A DNA stretch of 64,000 bases. It comes from Conoideocrella luteorostrata (Eukaryota; Ascomycota; Sordariomycetes; Hypocreales; Clavicipitaceae). The stretch is taken from positions 1 through 64,000 of the forward strand of contig JASWJB010000117.1 of NCBI GenBank assembly GCA_032433595.1, read 5' to 3'. The notes beneath the pieces were generated by a model that did not search any database, was not told the origin of the DNA, and saw only the letters and a program-made list of their open reading frames with translations. The translations under genes and the position numbers were made by a program. Below are positions 55,701-64,000 of this stretch, in pieces (the first letter of the stretch is position 1; each line of letters opens with the position of its first letter).

Positions 55701-57219
55701 TGTTTTAGCCTGCAGCATCTTAGGTATAGTGTATAGTTGGAAGCTGGGGCTCGTTGTCGTGCTGGCCGGCCTCCCGCCATTCATTGGTTCCGGCTGGTTC
55801 AAGATCCGCTTCGACGCCAAGCTAGATCGCAACATATCCAAGAGGAATTCGATCAGCGCGGCGATTGCATCGGAGGCCGTAAATGCCATTCGTACAGTGT
55901 CGTCATTGGCGATCGAGCAGTCCGTCTTGGATAAATACTTGATCGAGCTGGACAAAGCTGTAAATGGATCCATTAAGCCGCTGTTCAGTATGATGGTTTG
56001 GTTCGCATTAACGCAAAGCATTGAGTATTGGTTCCTGGCACTGGGTTTTTGGTAAGCAGGTCGTTTAACAATGAAACAGGCAGTCGCTGATTCAACTACA
56101 GGTACGGATGCCGGCTCGTGTCTTTCAATGAGATCAACATGTTTGAGTTTTTCGTGACATTTATGGGTGTCTTTTTCTCGGGACAAGCTACGTCTTTGCT
56201 CTTCCAATTCTCGACAAGTATGTAACGCATCTCAAGTTCTACCATGAGTGGACTAACGTCTAGATAGGTATGACAAAGGGCAAGAATGCCGCGAACTATA
56301 TATTCTGGCTGCATGAGCTGCAACCCATCGTCCAAGAGACGCCTGATAATGCCAACAAGGCGCCCAAATCCGGAGGGCCAATAGTTCTGGATCACGTACG
56401 GTTTTCGTATCCTCTTCGGCCGGACACCCAAGTCCTACGCGGGGTAGATCTCGAGGTTCGTCTTGTATATGCTCGCTTTCAGCTTTTCTCTAGCTCACAG
56501 ATCATCAGATTAAGAAGGGCCAGTTTGCGGCATTTGTTGGAGCTTCTGGATGCGGTAAATCTACTATGATCGCCATGCTGGAACGATTCTACGACCCATC
56601 GACCGGCAATATTCGCATCGACGGAGACGACCTGACGAGCATCAATCCGCGTCTCTATCGAAGCATCGTCTCACTCGTCCAACAAGAGCCGACACTATTC
56701 CAAGGCACTATTCGCGAAAACATTGCTCTCGGTATCGACGATTCATCTTCTTCCGCTGGCCTCGCATCCAAGTCCTCCACTACAGTTGGCACCAACGTCG
56801 CGGATCAAGACATCGAAGATGCTCTGAAAGCAGCCAATGCATGGGACTTTGTCTCCTCTCTTCCCGAGGGACTGTCCACACCAGCCGGTTCCAACGGCAC
56901 CCAGCTTTCTGGCGGGCAGCGGCAGCGCATCGCCATTGCGAGGTCGCTTATTCGTAGCCCGAAGGTGCTGCTGCTGGATGAGGCTACCAGTGCGCTTGAC
57001 ACCGAGAGCGAAAAGATTGTACAGAGCGCTTTAGCGGAAGCCGCGAAGAAGGGGGACCGAATAACAATTGCTGTAGCACATCGTCTGTCGACGATTAAGG
57101 ATGCGGATGTCATTTGCGTGTTTTATGGCGGCAAGATTGTGGAAGTGGGTACTCATTTGGAGTTGATTGCTGAGGGGGGGATGTATAAAAAGATGTGTGA
57201 AGCACAAAGTTTGAACTAA
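52740..57219 (+). pseudogene. Full ABCB/MDR-type ABC transporter with one in-frame TAG
   Basis: Eleven exons: 52740-52901, 52956-53143, 53198-53854, 53911-54190, 54243-54389, 54443-55196, 55249-55424, 55522-56051, 56102-56217, 56268-56455, 56509-57219. They join in frame to 1303 codons with TMD-NBD-TMD-NBD order. NBD1 has [30 protein letters not shown] and AHKLATI. NBD2 has [30 protein letters not shown] and AHRLSTI. One codon breaks it: TAG at 53373-53375, in GGSIAT-stop-ATTNGRLIQ, where relatives carry Gln (CAG). No nearby GT/AG pair removes it in phase. All other motifs are intact, so this is a recent loss, a sequence error, or readthrough. Normal role would be efflux of lipophilic compounds across the plasma membrane. 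The product would stop inside TMD1. Confidence 0.88.
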
Positions 57220-57405
57220 GGTGATTGTGTTTATATTTTAGAGTCATATATGCGTTGTAATAAGCTAGAATGCTATAGATAGATTTACATAGAACGTTGT
57301 AGTGATGCGTTTGCGCAATTATCGTAAAACATGCAGTAGACACTGCGTGTCGCATCCGAGTAAGGAACAAACAAGAAATAACAACAAATCTCTCACAATA
57401 AGCAT

Positions 57406-58300
57406 TCAGAGCCACTTTTTGAGCCAATCCAGACCCTGTTTCAGCGAGTCCTCCAAAGCCTTCCTCTCCTGCGGATCATCAGGGTTGCCTCTCACAGCAA
57501 ACCCGTGCCGCCCCGGCGTATACACCTTGTGTTCTAATTCCGGCAAGTCCTTTCCTGCCTTCTTCTCTGCTGCATGAATTCCTTCCATCTTGGCTTTCTG
57601 CTCAATACTTACACCTTGATCTGTCAGTCCCCATCCTACGCTGATCGGAACAACTGGCCGCTGCACATCTGCAGGATACACGATGTTGCTGGGATGGAGC
57701 GCCACCACCGCATCCACCAGCGGCCTTTTCACCCCGTCCACATCAATCATGTTCTCCTCTCTTGCCGCCCGAATAGCGTACCTGCCTCCCCAGCAGAATC
57801 CGACCATGCCAATCTTCTCTGACCGTTCCCGACGAACAGCCCCAAGAAAGTCCATGCAGACCTTATTTGTCGGGCCGTCCTTATGGCGAGCCATCCACAT
57901 GACAAAGGAGGGCGCGCTGGCTAGCATGCCGCCGTACTTGGACAGCACGGACTGCTTTGATGCATCGACGGGGATGAGTATGTCGGCTACTTTGAGTGGT
58001 ACCGGATCGCCTTGGAAGAAATCTGGGAGGTAGACGAGATAGTCGCCCGATGAGGCATACTGGTCGGCTATAAGGCGGTTATTGGGGAGAGGCAAGCCAA
58101 ATACATCACTGTAGATGATGACGATGGCTTTGGGAGCGCTGCGGTTGCCGACAACGTAGGTGTTGAGGTTGTGGATGAGTTCGGTGGTGCCTTTGGGCTG
58201 GCCTTTGTGAATAGAACCCTGGGGAAGTGAGGTGAGTAAATTGGTAGACAGAATGGATTTGATGGATGGCGTTTACCTTGATACATTCGTTACAAGACAT
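57406..58300 (-). CDS. Dienelactone hydrolase family protein
   Basis: Two exons, 58300-58277 (24 nt) and 58218-57406, give 278 aa. The short first exon encodes MSCNECIK, and GSIHKGQPKGT follows. The alpha/beta-hydrolase fold shows IIYSDVFGL, the nucleophile Cys in GMVGFCWGGRYAI (a Cys instead of Ser, as in true dienelactone hydrolases), VVALHPSN and His of PGRHGFAVRG. Asp of LTDQGVS fits the acid of the triad. These enzymes open lactone rings in aromatic degradation; fungal paralogues have varied ester substrates. Convergent with the ABC transporter (186 bp apart) and divergent from the Zn2Cys6 gene. Confidence 0.9.
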
Positions 58301-58780
58301 TATGAGCAAGTAATATTAAATTAGGTGGGTTTCTTAACGTCTATGTTCGGTGTGAACAGATCATTTGTTACTTAAGCGCGGGGTTAATGCTAGAAAGGGT
58401 GATTCGGTAATTTATAGTTCTATCCTTGTTACTAAATCACAGCGATGTCAGATTTTAACAAAATAGACAACCTCGAGCTAAAATTGAAGTTTAGTGTCAT
58501 GCCGTCCGGATCTCGCGCGGTGTTCGGCCAAACGAGTGCTTGGTTTCGACTGGGTTCGTAATCGTGCTCACGCCCCACTATTCTACTAGCCCCAGGAGTG
58601 TACGAATCCGCCGTGTTGCCGATAAGCCAGTAGAGAGAGTAAGCGCTACTAGCCTGTCGTTCACCGTGGACAACTGTCAGGTTGCATGTCGAATAACCTC
58701 ACGCATTTGGTTGCATTGCTTCGCCAGCCAGCTAAAACTGCGTCAATACTAAGAATGAACTGTAAAGCCCCGTTTGTTGG
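58301..58780. promoter_or_regulatory. Divergent promoter between hydrolase and Zn2Cys6 genes
   Basis: A 480-bp shared upstream region. Candidate CGG-type half sites of Zn2Cys6 proteins occur (for example CGG near 58380 and CCGCCG near 58610), but none forms a clear symmetrical pair. Confidence 0.4.
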
Positions 58781-61541
58781 ATGGAGCGAGCCCTTCTAAG
58801 CCATCAATACAACGCAGGCATGTCTTCAGCAGCCGCAACCCCAGCAAGCTGGGCTCAGGGAGAGGGCGGCTCGGCCTCGTCGTCGGCCCCCTCGCCCGAG
58901 AAACACGCGAAGGTCTATGACGCACCCGCTTCACTACCAGCCCCCTCTGCTCGAGATCCTGGCACCCCTCCGCCATCAAGAAAACTGCGGAGTTGTGTGA
59001 CATGCCGCAAGCGCAAGGTCAAATGCGATAAGACGTCTCCGTGCTCCAACTGTCGGCGTGCTGAGATACCCTGCGTGGTGCCGTCGTTGGACAAGCGCCC
59101 GAGATGGGCCCGACGATTGCGTCAAACGGCAACCCATCCCGAGGCAGATGGTGAAGGCGCTGACCAGGTCTTTAACCGGCTAAAAAATCTTGAAGGGCTT
59201 GTGAAGCAGTTGAGTGGGCAACTGGAGCAGACCAATGCTGCAAGGGGTGCCTCTTCTGAGCTGAAAGACTGTCGTGACGATAGTGAAGGAGCCGAAGCCG
59301 GATCATCCCCATTGACGACGGCTGTATCAAACACGCAGAATCAGTACGGTAGAATGGTCATTGGGGATGCGGGACGGAGTAGATATATTGACAGCGGCTT
59401 TTGGTCACGCATCAACGACGAGGTATGCGATGTCTGCTGGGTCAACCCCATTTATTAGACTGTGAAACCGCTGATCTCGTGAATAGTTGAACAACTTGAA
59501 AATAGACACTGAAGCCCTGGCTGGAGATGACTTCGACAGTTCCGAAGACGAGGATTTATTGAGCAAAGGTACACCGTCCTCTACACAAGAACTGGGCCGA
59601 GACCCGGTGGAACGTAACGGCTTCATGTTTCCGCATAATCTACCTCGACATCAGGTGGATCTCGCTACATTTCATCCGCTGCCATCTCAATTACCATATA
59701 TTCTCAACATCTTTCACGAGAGAATAAACTCCATGAGCCAGGTTGTTCATATGCCTACTCTCAACAACATGATACGTGATTTGCCAACTGGCGATTTCTC
59801 CGCCTTGTCGCTCAACAACCAAGCCCTCCTATTTGCCATGTATTACGCGTCTATAGCATCCATGGAGGAGCAAGATGTAAGACATACCCTTTCACCTGTC
59901 AAAATGGATCATTTTCGGTTAATGTAAATGCTGCGCTAGGTCATAGTAAGCTTCGGCTCTCCCAAGTGTGATCTCACTCAAAAATACCGACAAGGCTTTG
60001 AACACGCCTTGGCAAGGACAGACTTTCTCAACAGCCCTGACATAGTACTTGTGCAAGCACTTGCCATCTTTTTGCTTCTCGCCAGGCGCCATGACAGTCC
60101 AAGATACGTATGGATGATGACTGGTCTTCTTATCAGGATGGGTCTGGCCTTGGGTTTGCACCGAGACGGCGATCACTTCCCCCATTTCACTCCTTTTGAA
60201 GTCGAAGAAAGGCGCAGGTTATGGTGGGGTCTGGTTGTGATGGACTTGAGGTCATCCGAAGATCAAGGCATGGATCTCACAATTATCGATGGAAGTTTCG
60301 ATACTAAACTCCCCCTTAACATCAACGACGAGGATATCCATCCTCACACAAAGGACACCCCCAAAGAGCGAGACGGAATAACAGATATGACCGTCCCACG
60401 GACTTGGTACAGCCAGTGCATTGGAATGAGACAGATCTACTCCATGCTGACCAGCCGAGGTGAACACCAGAGTCTGGAGAAGCAGAAACATCTTCTGGAC
60501 GAACTCGCAAGTTCAGTGGAGCGAAACTACCTACAATATTCTGACCCAACCGAAAACATCCGGTACTGGATGTTTGTCGCCGTTACACGTCTTGTTGTGT
60601 CCAAGATGACTCTTTTTATCTATCTTCCCGAGCTATTCTCCTCGCCAACCCAACATCTTTCCGATGAAATTCGCGCCAAGCTTCTTATAGCCGCTATCGA
60701 AGTAGCCGAGTTTAACCATACGCTCAACAGCTCGGAAGCCTGTCGGCCTTGGCGTTGGATCTTCCAAACCTATACGCACTGGCACTCCATTGTGTATTTG
60801 CTACTTACCGCGGCCCAGCAGCCGTGGTCGCCAGCTGTTGAGCGTGGATGGATCGCGCTGCAAAGCAAGTGGCTGATTCCGCCACAGCCCAACAAGAATA
60901 TGGACCAGAGTACTTGGTTGCCGCTGCGAAAGCTCATGGCCAAGGCTAGGAGGCATCGAGAGGCAGAGCTTCGTCGGCTTCGACGTGATCCCGAGGCCGT
61001 TCATCGGCTGGAGGCAGTAGACCGGAAACTACCTCAGCCAATTAGCTCAGGGCCATTTCATGGTGAGATCGAACAAGTTGCCGAGATATTTCGACAAAAC
61101 TGGCGTCAGGTAATTGATCTGGGAAACGAAAATGCAAATTTATCGGCCCGTTCTGATGAACGCGCGAAGAATATTTCGGGATTTGGCCCGCCACTGAATA
61201 CTCCGGCAAGTTCAGTCTTACTTCCGCAAGACCAGTTTGAATCAGTAGCTGTTCCAAAGGCTAGCAGTATTTCTTCATCTGAACATTCTACTTCTGGTGC
61301 TGCGGGTATGAACTCTGGTGCGGCTCAGTCGTTCAGCGCTCCTCAATTTGGCAAAGTTGCATCTCTAGATGTTGGCGGGTTGGTTAACACATCAATGGGG
61401 CCTGATTTGTCATCTTGGCAATGGAGTGATTCCCAAATGGCTAACTTTACTACCGATTTTGACATGGGTGGATTGGATTTCGACATTGGTCTTGATGGGG
61501 ATATGGATTGGAATAAGTGGCTTCAGAATGTACAAGAATGA
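58781..61541 (+). CDS. Zn2Cys6 transcription factor with fungal-specific TF domain
   Basis: Three exons, 58781-59422, 59487-59876 and 59940-61541, give 877 aa. The DNA-binding domain is near residues 71-100: CVTCRKRKVKCDKTSPC followed by SNCRRAEIPC, with the spacing C-x2-C-x6-C-x5-C-x2-C-x6-C. A coiled-coil dimerisation stretch follows (VFNRLKNLEGLVKQL). The middle homology region spans about residues 270-600, with LLARRHDSPRYVWMMTGLLIRMGLALGLHRD and the hallmark EVEERRRLWWGLVVMD. The C-terminus is acidic and hydrophobic (FTTDFDMGGLDFDIGLD), an activation-domain look. Met14 (58820) is an alternative start. It probably regulates neighbours, of which the divergent hydrolase is the nearest candidate (inference). 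Confidence 0.93.
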
Positions 61542-63766
61542 GGGCCATTGTCGGAGTTGGTGAGAAATGGTCTACATGGGAAAATTCAACAGGCTCCCAT
61601 CAGTACGGTGTTGGAAGCCCCGTTGTCGCTCCCTGGCACAAGTCTTCAATGTCTGGTATGGCTCGCCTATGACTCTGACTTCGTTACCTGAGGTTTCGGG
61701 AATACGTGAACTTGAGCCGTTCATACACGAAAACTTGAGGTTCTTAGCCCTTGACAAACCGCGTGTAAGCAGACGCAACGGATTGACCAGTTAGCGGCAA
61801 GACGACACGAATTGAGCTCTGCTCTTTATGGGTAAGCACACTTTGGCAGGATAACAAAGAACGGATATGGTGCTCACTAAAAGGCTTGTCGTTCATTGCC
61901 GCTTAATGTCGGCAGGAATGCGAAATGAGCAAATTTATGATGACCATAACTTAGACTTCGAGGAGCAAGAGCGTGTCTCAATTGAGGAGAGCCGTTCGTC
62001 ATCGACTGTAGCGGTGGTAGCCATACGAAAGTGGTGGAGTGCAGTCTGGGGAGCTTTGAACGCCTCAGATGAAGGCCATGGGGGCATGGTGCCTGCTTTT
62101 CACCTCCTAAGAGGAGATGAGACAACAAATCAATACGAGTCTTGTGTCAATTGCGGTTTGGACTTTGAGTTCTGTCACGATGGTGACCAGCTGTTTTGTC
62201 CACCTATATCCGATATTCAGTCCCGGGCATCAAGAGATGCTGAACTAACAGACTCCGCTTAACAACTGCATTGCCCCCTTGGCTGCTTCAGAGAGCTTCG
62301 GGTTGTTCGGTATTGCTATTGTCGCTCTCATTGGAAGCCTTATCCTGAGATGACGTATAGCGGCAGTCTTGGAAGATGGTTGTGCTAGAAAATATTGCCG
62401 GCTTTGTCGCGAGGATGTTAGATAGTGGACGTAACGGATACCAGCCTTCCATTGGAATGCGCGTCGAGGTCATGCCTCTGCTCAAATAGTCAATATTTTC
62501 CTCTACTACACGATGTGAGCTAGAAATTACGCCAAGTCACTATGCACTCATTAAACCCCAGCCTTCGTTTATAAACTCATCGCATGAATGTCGGAATTTA
62601 TCCGTGGACTATGAATGCTTTTCACATGAGCTGTGATCGTGACTTCTCATTTAATGAATCCTTTCGTAGGCCAACATTAGCAAGTAGATGCGCGACAAGC
62701 ACTCTAAGGCTAGGATTTTACCGCGAATACTTGACTTAATTCGCTTTACATGAAATCATGATTGAATTGAAGGACTTTAAGTTGAATCAAGTGCGTGCGC
62801 AGTTATAAGCGCGACGTAATGAAAATCCATGAGAATTCCCTCTTCTGAGACATGGTCTCATATTGACTCTGCCGAGCTTGCCTTGCAGCTTCCGCGCAGA
62901 CTTTGCTTGGAACGCGCGATGTGAGACACGGTCAGAGACGAGCAATTCATTGAAGGAATGATTTGAGAAATTCCTCGCCGGGGCCGTGAAGGCTTCCCGC
63001 ACCGTAGCGAGTCGTCATCGGCACAGTCGGATTGACGTGTTCGCCTGGTGGGTATTCGGACAAGAAGCAAGAGAGCATAAGGATGCTCAATGTCATGACG
63101 CTATGTTTGCTCAGCAAGTCAAGTATAAAAGTCAGTTGGAAAACTGTTTAGTAATTGCTGTTGACCCAGCGCACGAGAGTTGTTGAAGCTTTAGCTCTCA
63201 TACAGGAGTATCGTGAGCTTCATCGTCACCGGCCTGTATGTCTGCACTTGTATAGCTAACGCACAGTCTAGTCGCCACCTTCAAAGGGATACACCGTATC
63301 ATAATGTTTCAGATTTATACTTTCCCGCCTTGAGCTGTTCCTGTTCCTGGTCCAGTAGCTCCTTCACCCCTCGGAAAGCTTCCTACTGGCTTTTGTGAGA
63401 AGGCGAGCCATGATAGCTCTCCATTCCAGGCGAAGTGGTAATTTACTACGTAAAAGCTTGGCCGTATGGGTCAGATCTGTCATGTCAACCCCAGCATCAT
63501 TCCTGCTCAGTTATCGCTTTGGCTTGACCAGTGCTTCAAATGGGGAGTCATACCCCTGTTCAAAGCAGCACCTAATAAAAGAGATACCAAGCCAGGGTCA
63601 GCTACTTTTCATCACCTTGGAAGCTTCTCTAGGAAGCCAATCTCTGAACCTTGACTTCGGCCCGAAGAGGTGATGCTTTGAGCCTGGTTATCAACCAGTT
63701 TTATATCTCGACAGCGATTTTTAACTACACAGTATCAAAGAGACAAACGAAACAGAAGGCGTCAGC
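61542..63766. other. Intergenic with one possible small gene
   Basis: A plus-strand frame at 61867-62262 (131 aa) is open from ATG to TAA, with VNCGLDFEFCHDGDQLFC near its end, and could be a small unrecognised gene. It has no domain I can name. The remainder is gene-free, with AT-rich parts (62480-62830). Confidence 0.4.
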
Positions 63767-63947
63767 ATGGCGACGACTCGGCCATCGTTCACCGACGATG
63801 AGGAGAAGGACGACTTGTCGGTGTACACTATGGAGGAGAAAGATGAGTTGAAAAAGGCAAAGAAGGATACGTTGAAACCGGCGGATCATGGGAGTCACGC
63901 CTGGCTTTTCTTATGTTCATCATTCCTAATTGAAGGACTGGCTCTGG
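63767..63947 (+). CDS. MFS monocarboxylate-type transporter, first exon (runs off window)
   Basis: ATG at 63767 gives an acidic leader (MATTRPSFTDDEEKDDLSV), then ADHGSHAWLFLCSSFLIEGLALG, the position and character of the first membrane helix in fungal monocarboxylate-porter-like MFS proteins (usually PPDGGYGW...FL). A clear donor site (GTAAGT) starts at 63948 and the gene continues beyond the window, so only the first 60 codons are visible. The family moves monocarboxylates, riboflavin or siderophore-like solutes. Confidence 0.65.
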
Positions 63948-64000
63948 GTAAGTTCAAGATACGGAATTGATGCGCATCGGATCAAAATACTCGTACTGAC

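Noticed and set aside
1..64000. CRISPR arrays, bacterial-type operons, rRNA genes or a virus-derived gene
   Set aside because: No spaced direct repeats, no rRNA-like sequence and no viral protein signature were seen; gene structure is eukaryotic.

Overview
The window is nuclear DNA of a filamentous ascomycete, probably Pezizomycotina and plausibly Sordariomycetes. The evidence is genes with short 45-110 bp GT...AG introns and CTAAC-like branch points, CACCATGG start contexts, a Zn2Cys6 regulator, a fungal NLR, and repeats and broken genes whose damage looks like C-to-T/G-to-A change, as expected of repeat-induced point mutation (RIP). No species can be named from the sequence alone.

Layout. 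1-5.5 kb is gene-poor and holds two solo LTRs. At 5.5-7.6 kb is one intronless 695-residue protein I do not recognise, followed by a very AT-rich tract and a degraded LTR. At 9.1-11.6 kb (minus) is an NB-ARC/TPR NLR-type STAND protein built from seven exons, with coding-like sequence continuing upstream but broken by in-frame stops. 12.6-14.6 kb is a graveyard: a decayed fungal gene, a 5'-truncated Tc1/mariner transposase and a solo LTR. At 14.8-21.4 kb is a compact four-gene set of two divergent pairs: HpcH/HpaI aldolase with an MFS carboxylate-type transporter, and RidA with a 2-oxoglutarate/Fe(II) dioxygenase. Both divergent promoters carry the same GGAGGAGCTC motif, which suggests one co-regulated catabolic or biosynthetic unit. 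21.4-26.4 kb is AT-rich, gene-free and repeat-derived.

26.4-35 kb carries a secreted GH25 muramidase, a 260-bp MITE, a DUF7025-like AAA+ ATPase and a PAF-acetylhydrolase-like lipase/esterase. 36.4-42.7 kb carries two miniature LTR elements (TRIMs) with tRNA-like interiors, a 5'-truncated glutathione transferase, a frameshifted SnoaL-like gene with a solo LTR 89 bp upstream, and ORF debris. 42.9-51.3 kb holds a sulfotransferase-fold protein, a PEP-mutase/isocitrate-lyase family enzyme, an amino-acid permease and an F-box protein. 52.7-64 kb has an 11-exon full ABCB transporter with one in-frame TAG, a dienelactone hydrolase, a Zn2Cys6 activator divergent from the hydrolase, and the first exon of a monocarboxylate-type MFS transporter running off the end.

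The most notable signals are: (1) TRIM elements with identical LTRs, perfect target-site duplications and tRNA-like A/B boxes; (2) the shared promoter motif of the four-gene set; (3) an otherwise intact multidrug-type ABC transporter broken by one CAG-to-TAG type change; (4) a family of solo LTRs, four with perfect 5-bp duplications. Exon boundaries were assigned by eye from reading frame, splice consensus and family conservation.
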